Shown: piece after piece, positions 47,858 to 61,970 of the stretch | Position numbering within the stretch: the first letter of the stretch is position 1 | How the letters are laid out: every line of letters begins with the position of its first letter | NCBI GenBank assembly: GCA_015350385.1 | Contig: WNKI01000001.1 | Coordinates: 7,527,433 to 7,591,432 of the forward strand | Reading direction: 5' to 3' | Length of the DNA: 64,000 bases | DNA from: Aculops lycopersici | Lineage: Eukaryota; Arthropoda; Arachnida; Trombidiformes; Eriophyidae | Translations under genes and position numbers: made by a program | Notes under the pieces: generated by a model | What the model was told of the DNA's origin: nothing | Database searches by the model: none | Seen by the model: only the letters and a program-made list of their open reading frames with translations

Positions 47858-50800
47858 TTAACCATAAGGTTGATGCGGATGATGTTGCTGTTGATGCAAC
47901 TGTCTCGCCTTATTTGGCTTGCCACTGGCCACAGTTGAGGATGTCACTTGATGGGACACCTGATGTTGCGGATGATTAGTCATTAGTCTCGCGCTCTTGG
48001 CTAATGTCGACGTTGGCGACGCCGATGAGCCGGAAGCAACGAGGCCAGTGGAAGTGGATGGAATGGGCGAGCTAGCTTGGCGCAGCATCATATAGCCCGA
48101 ATGATGGTTGTCCGTTGGATGCAGTTGCTGTTGATGTTGTTGGGGATACCTGCCGCCAAAGGAGGTGTATGGATTGCTTCGGCTTTGGACACTCCCGCTT
48201 CTGCTCGAGAGGGGCGTGTCAATGGGAAAGGTATCCATGCGACTCGAGAGGGTTGCAGGTCTCGAGGGCGAGGAGGAAGCTAGACCGTTGGCGCCGCCCG
48301 AGGCCACCACCAGCTTACTGGTTCCGTCAGGCGACGAGGTGGCCGTGGAGGTCGAGCTAGCGCTAAGGCCATTGTCAGCTAGCCGGGTCACTGAATGCGA
48401 GGATGGCCGCCGGGCGATGACAGTTTGACTTTGGTGCGTGTAATCCGGTATTATGTTTTCAATCTCGCCCACGCACTTACCATTACGGCAAACCTATTAA
48501 TTAGAATGGCCATTTGAGTTGTGTACAGTAGTGGAATTGGTTGTAGTTTTAGTTGTTCAATTCAATTTTTGAAGTTGGTAGGTAGGTAGAGGCGGAGATA
48601 GAGAGGTAATAGTTGTTGTTTGTCGTGATGTTGTCGTAGTTGGCGCGAGGAGCATGATGATGATCGCGATGATGATGATGATGATGATGATGGCGACGAT
48701 AAATTAGGCACGATGGTTGCATGCGATTAATTAGATCGACGCAGATAGTTGTTGTTGTTTCAAGTTTTCACATAGCAATTGAGTGAGTGTGTGAATGGGC
48801 AGGCAAGCAAGCAGCAACAGGTTGTTGGTTAATAAGTTGTCGCGGTTCATCGGTCGAAATCGCGATCATGATGATGGTGATAGTAGTAATAGTAATGATA
48901 ATCGAATCATTGATCCGCAATCGAGTTCAAAGGCGCCCCGCGCATGTTATTTTTTGTTTTCATGTTTTTCAATTTCAAAGACAGTCCATTAAACGAACGG
49001 GAAGCAAGTTGTTTGAATGCGCAATTTGTAATTGGATCGGCGAGTAAGTGGCCACATTGATGTTGTAATGGAGTTGTTGCATTCAATTTCAGAGCGTCAA
49101 ATGGTTGAGTTGTCCAAAGGCATGCAGGTAAATTGTGCGTCATAGTTGGATTGTTTTGATCGCATTTTTGAATTAAAACCAAAATTTGCGTCGCGAATGT
49201 CAGTGTGGTACCATTGTGCAATCAAGTCAAGGCGGTAACAAGTTGTTGTTGTCGTCGTTGGGTTTGGTTGGTTTGTAGTGAAAGTTGAATGAGAAGAAGT
49301 AGGAAGAGAGGGAGAGAGAGATGAGTGTTAGTTGTTGTTTCATTAGCACTCATTAGCTAACGGAAGTGACCCTTTTTCATGGTAGAAGGAAAATGAGCGA
49401 GAAAATGAAGGAGTGAATATAAAGCGGAAGCTGGAGATCGTCGTCGTCGTTGTTTTTGTCGTCTCATTGATCTTTCCAGTCTTTTTTGTTGCTCTTGAGT
49501 GTCCATCAGAGTGGATTCTCAGGATCAGCCTTCAGCGCACTCGCACAGGTGGCCGTTACGGCAAGAGCTAGCATATTAGTCTCGTCTAAACACATGATTC
49601 GAGCAAAGTGACACACATACACTTGAGCTAGTGTGACGTAACTGAATTGTGGCTCTGGTCACAGTAACGGTGGTAACCAAAATTTTGGTAATCCACCAAC
49701 ACAACCACCACTACCATCATACTGAGTCTTCTAGTATCGGGAACAAATTGTTTGGCGCACACGAGGAAATGACGGTCGTCGTGGTCTATTCAATCGCAAC
49801 AACTAGAGGATGCACAGGTGGTTTTGCCTGAGGGTCGAGTGAGTTGTTATCGGAATTGTCTGTGTCGTAGTTCTAGTTGTTGTTGTTGTTGTTGGCCAGC
49901 GAGTTAGCGGACAAATGAACGAGTCGACCAGTGTAAGGTGGTTTCATTGCGAGAGAGCGCATTGGCATTGCGACTCGGTCTTGCCCTCTCGTTATTGTTG
50001 TAGCAGGCAGCGACAAGAGAGACGCAACATGCAAAATTCTGCCCTTCCTTTGAATTTGAATGGTCAAGTGACTGAAAAGTAACAACAGTGAACATTACTT
50101 TGTTGCTGTGACTCGTCCACTTGCCTTCGAGTGACTCTACAAGTCACAAGGCCAAGTTGTTCAGAAAAAGTTGGCTTTGAAGAAGCAAGGAAGCTGACAT
50201 GTTGATTGCAAAGTGATTGACAAGCCGAACGCGCTCACTAACTTCCGGTGGATCGAGCAACTCGATAAGGCGCCAACTTGCAGTGAAGCAAAAAAGTTAC
50301 AATAGCAGCAGCAGCAGTAGCGGCGGCGGCATCAGCAACAAGCTGATCTCTCACCTGCTCGTTGGCTTGGCGTTGCTCGTCCAGTCGCGCGCTTAGCGGA
50401 AGCCCGCTAAGATCCACCTGTAGCGTCGTCAAGTGCGTCGCCGTCCTCTTGGTTGTGTTCGCATTCGTTGTGGCCGCAAAACACTTGTTAATGCCGTGGG
50501 GAGCAAAAACGAAAGCCAGTGTTGCCGCTTGCCACGCTTGCCTGTCAATCAATGCGACTTTTTCACACAGACACCACGAAACGCCAATCAGTTTAACCGC
50601 TAGCCAGTCGCCAAGCTTACAAGTTGATCAACTTTGCTTTTCGCCACCAGAGTTTTGCGCTGCCAGCCAAATGGGCGAAAGTGAGGCGATTGTATGTCCA
50701 ATTGAGATCTCAAGGCTTGTAGCTCGAGAGACGATGCCACTTGTTGCTGTCGTGTTCTAATATAATCTCGTGATGGTCGAGCGCACGAAACTAGCTTTTC

Positions 50801-53800
50801 GCCACTAAAACAATCAACTGATCGATGGTTCTCTCTTTCTCGCTCCTCTTCTTGGTCGCTGTCGATATCATGATCGGGTTTTACGCGGCCGAGAAAGCTA
50901 GAGGCTAATGGCACCTTAACTCGGGCGGAAATTGAGCGAGTCCACGATCAGGAAGTACGCAACAGGTTTTGCTTGCGTCCTCTTCTTCGTCGCCGTCGTC
51001 GTCTTTTCGAGTTTCTCGAGTAGACTTCGATTTGAGCCGCAGCTGGCAACTCCATGGTCAAGTTGTCTCTTGTGTCATGCCATTCGACTACAGCAGCAAC
51101 AACAACACTATCAACAGCAACAGTAACGAGAGCGACAAATCAATCGGTGGCTAATAATGAAGAGCCGATCGCTGGCGCTGGCGGCAGCACACCTGTTGAG
51201 CCTGGCAAGGCCGATTATATGTCGCAACTCTTGTTGTTGGCCAAGCTAACAGGCCAACAGCCACACGACGTGCTGGCCATTGCAAGTTACAAAATATCAG
51301 GCCGACCACAGTGCTTGTCGCCACCTGCGCGTTTTTCTAAGCTTAACGGCTTTTTCCCAACCGAAAGAAAGAGAAGAAGAATGGAAGCGAGGCAAGTGGT
51401 CGGCGTCGTTTGGCCGTCGGTTGGCGCGGCGCCATCTTCTCCTTGCAGCTGATTTGCTGGCCACGATAGAGTGGTCTATCCCGCTGATGCGAAAATTTAG
51501 AGCAAAAGACCAATCGCATCTGATGGCCACCGCCGCCGCCACTGCCACCACTTGTTGCCCCATGTCGATCGTATCTGTCAATGTGCGATGGCCACGCGGG
51601 CCTCCATTGACGCAACAAGCAACGGGCGGCATCGTCGTACCGACAACATCTGCCCAACGCGTGGCTATTTCCTCCTCTCTAGCGGGTCGGCAAGTGATTG
51701 AGTCAAACCACTTGGTTGCTTTGATTCAAATGGTGGAAAATTTACCTCGTCGACTGGCCGAATGCGGTGAGATTTAAGATAAAAGTTAGAGTGGAAGTGA
51801 GTGCGAGGAAATTTTATAATCTCCCAAACTTTCACGTGAAATCCAATGATGATTTCAGCCAGCCGACTAACTTGCAAGCGCCAGTCGCTATTGTACTGAT
51901 ACTGCAAAACCCCTCACTTAGTTGGGAGAAAAGAGCCACATTCTCATATGCCCACTCCTCCTTAAAGAACTCCTCTCTTTCTCTCCTATCGAATTTCCTG
52001 GGAGTAAATTGATTAAATTGGCCAGCCAGTTGATAGAAAGTATCTCTGACTAAACTAACTCGTGGATATAGTGGGAGCAGTCTATCAACGATCGATGGCC
52101 AGATGAAAGGGCAAACAAACTCTTAAAATTCAGCAAGTTCTATCCGTTAATATTACTATGATGACTAAAACCAAAACTAATACGACGACGACGACGAAGA
52201 TGGTGATGGTTACGGTGATGGTCTCGCTACCTGCGCTTAGTTTTTTCAGCTAACTAGCTTGCCAAACTTCCAATGATCCAGCTATCAACACACAGGGCGA
52301 GAGTAAAAACGAACGGAAAGGCCAGTCAGCTGGCCCTTTGGTGGAACGCCCGGCCAGTTGGCGGCTTGTGGGCTGCCTAATGGTTGTGCTACTCTACTCT
52401 CCGTTTGTGTGCCGACATCTTGTTAAGCAACGAGACTAACTAGAGGCGAGACGAGAAGAACTACCGACGAAATGCCAATTGCTCGCGTATGCAAAACCCT
52501 GGCTTCCTGTCGTCAACGTCGTCGTATCCGTCTTCACAGTCGTCGCGGCTAGAACTACTTCTAAAGAGACGGAAAGTCTAATGGTAACAATTTCAGCTTT
52601 AGTCTTCTAGTCTCTCGAAGGAGACGGAAGTTAACTAATCATACCAATACCTTCGGCGAGTGTCTCTTTCTCTCTCCTTTTCTCTAACTCTCCTTTCGCG
52701 CACTTAGCTTCAACAGGTGGCTGCTCTGCTAGGACTAATCAACAGGCTGACGTTGCCCTTCTCCTTCTCCTGCTTCTTCTTCTACTTCTCTCTTGCTGCT
52801 CGTCGCTTCCTCTTCCTCTCGTTAAACCCTCGAGCAGCTCAGAGGAGATGCCAACATTGGCGTGTGTTTACAAGCCACTTAGGCTTTCAACGGCAACTTC
52901 CTTGGCCACTGAAGCACATTGTTGGTCTTACTCATTCTCAATGCTACCTGTTGGTTTGCTGGTTGGTTAAAACTTTTCGGCAAACTCCCAACTCTTTGGC
53001 TCAGCGGAATCGACACACTCGCTCACATAGATAGACAGAGAGACAGGCAAACACTCAGAGGATGACACAAGAGAGCGTCGCTACTGCTCAAGGTTCGAGT
53101 TTGTCACTTGTTGTTGTTGTTGGTGGTGGTGGTGGTGCTGCTGCCGCTGCTATTAGGTAGCACAATGAATTAAGCTGTTGTTGTCTCGGCGTAGGATTGC
53201 GGCTCAAGTTGCAACCTCCTTGTTGTCGTTTAGCTGCAACAAGTTGAGCAATTAAACGCGGCTACGGTGGCAGCGGCGGCGGCCGAGCCAACGGAAGTCG
53301 GGACCAGCTTTCATCAGCTAGTCGGCCGAGAAGAGTCAGAAATGAGCGAGTGGCCCATCGAGTTGGACACTTGATGCCAGACAAACTACTACTGAAACTA
53401 CAGCGACCGCCGACACTATTAAGCGATGGTTCGCCTACAACTTATGGTCAACTAAGCAATGGCAACGAGTGGTAGAGGCAATGCAAAGAGTCAAATGACG
53501 ACCAAGCGGCGGCGGCGGCGATGGCAGCAGCAAGAACATCGATCGGTATGGATGGATTTGTCGTCGTCGTCGTCGTTGTCTTGGTGGTTATCGTTGGCTT
53601 TGGGTGTTAAAATAAACATAAGCGTTCTGGTTGGGGGGTAAATCAAAGACTAGGAAGCAAAGTTTTTTCTTCTCATCCATTCTACGACAGCAACACCAAT
53701 GGCAACTTCTGTTACCAACCAACCAACCGCCACCATTGCTGCTCATTTGAGATCTCGATTTCAACGGCCATGTCAAGACCATCGATGGCCGCTAATGTTG

Positions 53801-56800
53801 TCGCTGTATTTTCGTCTAGCCAGCGGGCGACGCTGCCACACAGATAAGGATACACAGGTACACACTTGTTGCTCGCTCACTTTGCCGATGGCTGCCATCT
53901 GTTGCCTTGGTCGTCGTGCTGCCTGTTCGCTGGAGTTGCCGTTGGCTGGCGTTTCGGCGGCAGAGGAAGCGAGGATAGAAAAATTCCTCACTCTCTGAAG
54001 TGGGGGCGGCTTTTTGCTTTCGCCTGTGACCACGACATCGACGACAAGCTGGCCGAGCGGCGGAAAGGCGAGCTAGCTAGCTAGCTTGCCAGTCTGTCAG
54101 CTGACCGCTAGCGGCGCGTCTGTCCGTCCGTCTGTTTGCTCAGGATGTGTGCGCACAGGCTAACAAGTGGCCGTCACTCGCTTGTTAGCTTACATCATGT
54201 ATTCGTTATGAACTATGAGCTATAAGCTCTACGCTTTCGGCTATGAGCTAGCCAGTCAGTCAGTCGGTCGGTCGGTCGGTCGGTCGGTCGGTCGGCTCGC
54301 CAGTCAAAGTGTGTGGCCGACAACGAGCGATGGGCTTTTTGCCGTCAAGACACTAACTCGGCGAGTTAGTGCAGTTGTCTTGGCGGCGCTGCCACTTTTT
54401 CCGCTGCCACACCAACTGCGGTAGTGGCGGCAACAAGTTGTTACAGGCAAATTCACTTTTGCTTCTTGCTCCTCGCTGCTGTTGCTGCCGCTGCTCGGCC
54501 GGCCGGCTCCACTGCGTATCGTCATCATGGTCAATTGGTTATGTTTGTTGTTGTTGTTGTTGTTACGCCAGCACAACGGCAACCAAAGTAACAGGTAACA
54601 GTCAAGTGGTTGCTGTGTTCAAATTTGTTAAGTGGCCCACAACAACAACAACAGCAACAGCAACACAGCGGACTGAATGAGTCAATTGAGAGCTCACAAT
54701 AGACAATTGAAAGCTTGTAAGCGGGAAAAACGATACTAACGCATTCTCGGCGGCCGGCACCGTCACTGGTCGAGATCTCGCCAGGTAGGGTCCCTCGCTA
54801 GCCAGCTAGCTAGCTATCCGGCAGCTCGCTCGATGGACTCGCCAGTTTGCAGTCAATAGCAATAGCCAGAGCAATAGCTAGCGAGGGCCAGACTTGCAGC
54901 TCCCAAGACTCACGTTTCTCATTAGATCACCTCCTTGGCTCTCGTTAGCGAGCACAACTTGCCAACATCGGGACAAAACTCCAATGCGCTGCTACAATAA
55001 CAACAGCAACAACAACGACATGATAACGACAACGAAGAGGACAATCTCCTCGCTTTATGGAGCCCAGCCGACTCCGTCGTCGTCGTCGTCGTCGTCGTCT
55101 TCTATCTCGCTCTCGGAAGACGCTAGGGTCAACAAGTGCAAAACGTCTCGCCATCTCACTTAAGCAGCCAACAGGTTGGATGAGTGAATCAATTGGAAAC
55201 GATTGTTGTCTAGTGTGCGTTAAATTGTGTTGTTGCCGTGTTATCCCGTTTTCTCGGCTCAATTGCAACAACAGCGGCAACAAATTGAGCCGCCACTCTC
55301 GCTCGCGTTTACCTTGGCGTCCAGTTTCCTGGGCCAACCAACAGCATCGGCCACTTGTTGCTCTATGCAACTAGCCTGACCCTCGGCCGCTCTCGATTGC
55401 ATGTATTCCAAGAGGCAGGATCTTACCTATTAGAGGATGACGCAATTGGAACCGACCGAAACTCTACAACACGAACTTGAGCGCTCGTTGTTGTAGCTGA
55501 GCGAGGTTGCGTAACCACTTGTTGGCTGCTGTTGTTGCTACATGAACTTTTGTCCCGCTCGCTCACCTCATCCAATTTGGTCCAATTTAAACGTTGAAGG
55601 ATTTTTGCACTTTGGATTCAGATTAGATTTCTCGACTCTCGGCCCGCAACTCCCGATTCGACTCGCAAGAAATGAGTTGATTTGAGCTCAGTCTAGTCGA
55701 AGAGTATCAAACTAAAGAACAGTTTGCTTGACATCCTAAATAGACAGTCTAACAAACAGAGGAGATACTCCTGATCTGGTGGACCTAAATCAAAGCTGGC
55801 TCTCTCCTTTTAAATCTCAATCACAGATCAAGAAACACATTGGCCGAGCTGAGTGTGTGATACTAATGGGCCAATAAACCTGAATTTTAGCTCACATTGT
55901 GTTTGTGTGTGTGTGTGTGGATTTGTGTTGTGTGGCCTCCACATCGCATCTCACCTGTTGTCCGTGTTGTTACAATCGCAAGGATGCCAGCAACAACAAC
56001 GAAACTAGACGGTTATGTAAGCCAATTGGATCATCAGTGTTGATGCTGTCGCAGGCGAGCGAGCGAGCGAGCAAAAGAGCAAACGTTAAAAAGGCAGCTC
56101 GATAGATGGACTCGAAACAACCCAAATCATCTCAGGTAGACTCAAGAACTGAGGAAGATACACCGACTGACTGACTCACACACACACACAATTGAAATCT
56201 CACACTCACAGTCTGGACACAAACAATTGAATTGTAAGCAACAAGTGTCTCTTTCTCTGTCTCTTTCGCTCTCGCTCTCGCTCTATCAGGTGTCACTCGG
56301 TGGCGGCGGTAACGTCGCAATGGATTGGGGAGACAAACGTAACAAGCGTAACAGGGCAACAGGACATACCACTAAACTAAACTACATCTGTGATTTGCGC
56401 TGCTAGCCGCCAAGAAGCTTGGCCAACTGAACTAACTCAGAAATCATCCTCCCTTTTGATGGGAGGATTTTTCACGGCTAAACTATCGGTTGGTTAGAGT
56501 TTAGTAATGTAGTTACTTGTTGCTTGTTGCCTTTCCCTTTGCTCTTGCTTGTCACTGCTTATTGTGCGTGTGATCCTCTTGATCTTGTTAACCTAATTAT
56601 ACTCACTGCTCTGCGCTCTATCTGTGCCAGTCGATTGAGCCATGTGTGAGCGAGCGAGCGAGCGAGCAACAAGTGTCCTTTGGTCTTGGCAGTTGGCATT
56701 CAGTCAAACACTTGTCTCGCAGGCGGCGCGCACTCAGCCAAACACTTGTTAACTGTCGTTGACCGTCGATGTCTATCAAGTTCCCGTGTCGCATCACTTT

Positions 56801-59800
56801 TAGGGTTGCAAAATTTCAAGATGCCAAGACGGAGAGAGAGACAGGGACACAAAAGCCGATTGGCTATCGTTGCGTTGTGTTTTCAGTCGTCGGTTGACAA
56901 TGCAATCAAGGGACAGCGAGACTTAGAAAAGGATTTAGTCGTAGCCCGCTAGTTTCTCTCGTCCAATACGCTCGGCAAGAAACTTGGGTCTAAATCCTCT
57001 GGCTGGTCCAACAACCAAAAAGAGAGCGAGAGTGAAACTCGGGCAACTTGCTTTGGCCGCCACAATGGACTCTCTCTCTCTCCCTGTCTCTTTCTATTAG
57101 ATAGTTGTTGCTTAAATGCGTATTACGCAATTGAAGCGCAGCTAACAGGTGCTTTATGAGTGAGTGGGTTAAAATCTCTGTTTGTTTCCAGTTACTCTCC
57201 TTCTTCATGATCGACACCTGGGAAAGCGGCGGAAGTTTCGCATCGTGAACTCAATCGCTAGCTAGCTCGTCAACGTCTCTATCTTAAGCGATGACGACAA
57301 CATAAAAAGTCTAAACGAATCGCTGCTCCAGTTGAAGGTCTCGCTGCTTTGACTTTGATTGGCTCCAATACAAAAAGGAGAAAGAGAAACTAAACTAAAC
57401 TCTTTGGTTGAGCTATAAATCACCGCTAGTCGCGCGCCAAGGAGGCAAAAGTAGACCAGAGAGTCAGAAAGAGAGAAAAGGACGATAAAATGGTGACGCT
57501 AATGCGATTAGTCAATCAAACTAAAATTGATCCAACACTTACCTGTCCTTCGCCGCATGGGGAACCCTCGGCTGCCGGCCGGTAGGAGACACAGTAACCG
57601 GAGGCCGAGTCAAAACAGAAGAGTTGAGCGCAAACCCGAGCGTCTTTCTGTTGTTGTTAATATTATGATTGTTGTTGTTTTTTTTCGGAGGATTATTGTT
57701 TGGAATTCCGAAAAAAGTTTACGTTGGTTTGGTTTTGTTTCGGTGGGTTGGGTTTGCAGTTGATCGTTTGCGTTTTTATATGTATGTTTGGAAACAAATG
57801 TTTATGCGCACGTATTTTTTACGAGCAAACGTCAGCCAGAAAATGTGAATGGAATTTTAAGGGGAGAGAGGAATCATTCAGGTGGTTAGTTTCTCTCAGC
57901 TACGAGGCAACAATCAAAGCGCGCAATTGGTGGTCGCCGTCAATCAGAGACATTGATTTACTGTTTGGTATCACAGATCACAGAATTAGAAAAAAGGCGC
58001 GCACAACGAAAGGCAACGCAACGCAACGCAACGCAACGCAGAGCAACTACGTCACGCTGCTTGGGATACAACAGAGTCTGGTTCATTTTCATTGCTCGCC
58101 CCTTGATTTGCCTTTTCAATTAGACGACCGCCACTCGAGCTAATGAATGGGAAATTCTGTTTCCCTTTACACTAACTTGAACAACAATCAAGTCGGTATT
58201 GTTCCCTCGTGCCAACTCTTGTTGCAATCAATCGCGGTAACAAGACTACACTAGAGACTTCAGCTCGAGCTTCGGCTTCAGGTGAGCTCAAGTTTGACGA
58301 TGCGTTTCAAGTTTCAATGCCAAATATCAGCAGCCGGCTGGCTAGTCGCTCGCTCGGCCGGTCGGCTGAGCGAATAAAATGGCGAGGCGATTAATTTGGT
58401 TTGAATCAAATTCTCTTGTCTTTTCCTCCCTTCTATTGGTTTCTTTTGCCCCTCGCTACTGTTCACTAGTAGTTTACCTGCCGCTATCGTCGTCGTCGTC
58501 GTCTCGTTTGCATTATGATGATTCATTGAGTCAATTAATCAAAAGCACACGCTCATAAAAGAGCCGCGGCGTCGGCAGCCAGTAAGACGGAATCAATTAA
58601 CAGCGAGAGGCAATGGGAGAGGATGATCATGTTGGTGATGACGACGACCATGATGATGATGATGATGATGATGAAAAGTTTGCGCCTCTCAGGTGGTAGT
58701 ATATTAAAACTATCGCCCAGCGGAGAGTGACTGAATCAAAAGGAAAGCTGATACTCACGAAACACGCGTTGGTTCCTCGGTCGCGCTTGCACTGGTCGTC
58801 CAGGGAGAGCATGGTTCCAGGCAGGAGCCGGTGGAGCATTTGGCTCTCGTGTGGGTAGTTGTAGAGACAGGTGGCCGTCTCGCCGCTACAAGATGGTTGT
58901 GGTTACATTTGTTGATTGGAGTTTTTTAGTGTGCGCGTAGGAAGCGACAGAGAGACGGTGGTTAGTCTTTTGTGTGTCTTTTGTGCATTATGTAATGTAT
59001 CATAACTTTCTTTTGCCGTTTGCAACTTTAATCTCCAAAAGAGAGAGAGAGAGCGGAAAGGAAAGGAAAGGAAAGAAGTCTTCTCACTCGCAATGGCGAA
59101 TCTCTTGAGACGCGCGAGATTAACACTAGCCATCAGTTCTCTCTTATCTTAAGGCGATACAAAAATCTCGTGCATGATCTCAAGGTTCGCGACCATAGCC
59201 AATCTTTTTGCTCATTTAGATAGGATTGAATTTTAAATGTTGAAATATGAATGTAAACTTACTTAAGGAAATGCTTGAATTGTTCCACGCTGCACTGGGA
59301 CCAGCGGAAGCCGCGCTCCGTATGACGCAAGTCCGACATAATGAACCCATCCTCCCACGGACAGTGAGTGGCCCCGGGGCCGCCCAGGTAACTTGGCGGT
59401 GGCGAGCCGTCGTGGACACAGCCGAGTCTATGAATGATGAAGCCAAGTGGGGGTAGTTTGCATGTGGGGAAAGGGGAAAAAGTGGTGACGCGCGCGAGGT
59501 GGCCACAGTCAGAGTTCAAGTTCAGTTTTAGATTACGAGCGAGTGTCGCGATGGTCGGTGGTTGAGTTTGTTTCGTGGTTTTGTGGATTTTGTCAGTCAT
59601 TTTTTTTCGGTCGTTGCGAGAGGTTAAGAGCAACAGGTTGGTGGTGCACATGTATTGGGGGTATATGAGTAATTTCAAAAGTTGTAAAGGTGATAGAGAA
59701 AGATGCGAGTTAATATTTTGTGTTTCTCGTTGTGTCATCATATTCAGTGCTGAGAATTGATTAGCATCTCGCAGGAGTTTGTTCGAGAAGAGGCAAACTT

Positions 59801-61904
59801 GATTCTCTTTTTTTGCTCCCTCATCTTCAGCTTAAAGGTGACTTTTTAGGTGGAAAAATCAACATATTGCTCAGGGTTTTGAAAGAGCGGCCAGTCAAAT
59901 AGATAGACGAAAGATAGCGAGGCCAGTTGGGAGCAACAGGTAGCTCCTCTTGCAATGCGCGCATTAATCACGCGCCACCTGTATGCACCTGCATGCGCTC
60001 TCCTATGCATTGCTCGCTCTCCCTTTCTCTTTCCATCAGACAAATTTTATCTCCACTAAATTATACCCCGGATCTTCTTCATTAAGATGGCGAGCTGATA
60101 ATAGAGCTGATTTGAGGGAAGTAAAGGAAATAAAGAGGTAATAAATTGATGAGTGTTGGTTTGTGTGTGTGTGTGTGTGTGTGTGTTATACTTACAAATG
60201 GCCAACCTCGTGCGCGGCCACGATAATGCCCGAAAAGCCGCCACTGTCCTCTATGATGGCCACCGAGTTGACCTTTTCAAGTCGCTTATTAACCACACAA
60301 GCTCCGCCGACGTAGGCAAAGCCCGCCGTTCCCCGGTTGCACCTGCCCCCCTCGTAGCGGCGCCGGCACATGTCGAGCTTTGTGATGACAACCGCCAGAT
60401 CGTAGGTGGGCAATCGATCCTCGCGATAGAGATACTTTCCCATATCTGTAAGCGCGCCGGCCGCGTCAACCGCGTCCGCATTCGGCGCTCGCAACCTGTT
60501 GCGCTCCAAGTAGGGCGTCGCGTCGCGATCCTTGGCGACAATCATACCTGCCAAGCTGATTCTGATGTGCGGATGGACCAGCAACTTGTAGCGCAGATCA
60601 ACTCCATTCCAAAAGCTAACAAAGTAACGCTTAACATCGCGACTATCGCCACCGTGAAGGAGAAACGAGTCATAGTCGACGACTAGCAAAACCTCTGGCC
60701 AAACTGTATCAGGCGCCTGGCGTTTATGGCGAATTTGCGAGCCGCGAGCCCGGAGCGGCTGCTGCTGTTGCTGGTTGCCGTTGTATTGGAGTCTGGGGGC
60801 GTGGCGCTTGTGCCGCGAGTGGGCGTGGTCGGTGGTGGTCGAGTTGGAATGAATTGCGGGTGACGATGATGTTGATGTTGATGTGGCATTTGAGTTTGAT
60901 GACGAGCCAACTTGCTGGTGGTGGTTTGTGGCGTAGGGCGGCGCGTACCTGTGACTGGCACTCGATTGGTGATTGTTAATTAGCGACCAGTCGCTATATC
61001 CCGCTCGCTCGTAGCCGGTGACCATACCTGGCTCCAGGTAGAATTGGCCACCCAAGGGGTCCTCTTGGAAGTCGGTTAGCGAGGACTCCTGGTCGTCAAG
61101 ATCATCACTCATTCGAGTGCCCTGATTGGCTCGACTTGCCGCTGCCCTTTTGGTCAATCGTTGGGCGGAGAAACTCGCCGCCAGCTTCTCCATTTGCTCG
61201 CCACTCTCGGCGCCCATCGGCGAGCGACGCGACGAGCCCTCGTACATTTGGGGCGCCAACATAAACGAGTGCTGATGCTCGGAACTTGACCCCTCGGAGC
61301 TGGGCTTTTGCCGGTAGATGATATGATGCGACAGGTGGATGGTTTCTTCTTGTTCTTGCCCTTGTTTGTTTGTTGCCGTCGGGTGGGCGTGTCTTCGGGC
61401 GCGCAATGTGGCGCCGTTGGATGAAATGAACTCGGACTCTTGTGGTGTATTTAGGTTATTTGAGTTTGAGTTTGAGTTTGGTGGATGTGGACTTGAATTT
61501 GGATTTGAATTTAAATTTAAATTTGAACTTGTACTTGTGCTTGTACTTGTACTTAAGGAACTTGTTTCTCTTGATGGCTCATTTAAAGTTGAGGCGGCCA
61601 CTAGGGCGCCAGGTTTTGGCACTTGCGTTTGGGCCATTAACTTGCGATACTTTCGCCACTTCCGCTCGCTCGCCGCCTTGCTTATGGCGCGCGGCTGCGA
61701 TTGGCTATGCAATGTTTGTTGCTGTTGTTGAGATAGTTTTGTTGTTGAATTGGAATTCGCGTGCCTCGGCTCCACCGCTTGGGCGGCCGATTGGAGGTTG
61801 GCCAACTCGAGGGCCTCGTCCTCGTCGAGGAACATTTCGTCGTCGTCGTGCGGATCATCGTCGTGCATGTGCTCCGCAATGGTCCTCTTCAAGCTGGCGT
61901 CGCT

Positions 61905-61970
<66 letters not shown>

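Larger units (their letters stand above)
48494..57542 (-). other. 9.05-kb intron 5 of the ADAMTS-like gene
   Basis: Bounded by donor CAG|GTAAGT at 57542 and acceptor AATAG|GTT at 48494, joining in phase 0 CGEGQ to VCRNGKCV, the expected ADAMTS order. It contains no open frame with recognisable domains on either strand and no TSP1-like exon that I could find. It is rich in GTT/AAC, CGTC, GAGC and TGA/CAT simple repeats, short palindromes such as GCTAGCTAGC, and AACARGTG octamers. Confidence 0.75.

Noticed and set aside
47858..48493. Separate Ser/His-rich gene at the left end of the ADAMTS-like locus
   Set aside because: Its upstream end reads VCRNGKCV in phase 0 directly after a splice acceptor, exactly what must follow CGEGQ of the 57543-57647 exon. 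It has no ATG of its own at the frame start.
51054..51777. Overlapping plus- and minus-strand frames of 100-165 codons in the large intron
   Set aside because: Frames are open on both strands at once because of GC-rich repeat composition. No domains, no start context and no splice-consistent structure.
55057..55374. Arg-rich frame (about 105 codons) in the large intron
   Set aside because: The Arg run comes from a CGT trinucleotide repeat; no conserved sequence.
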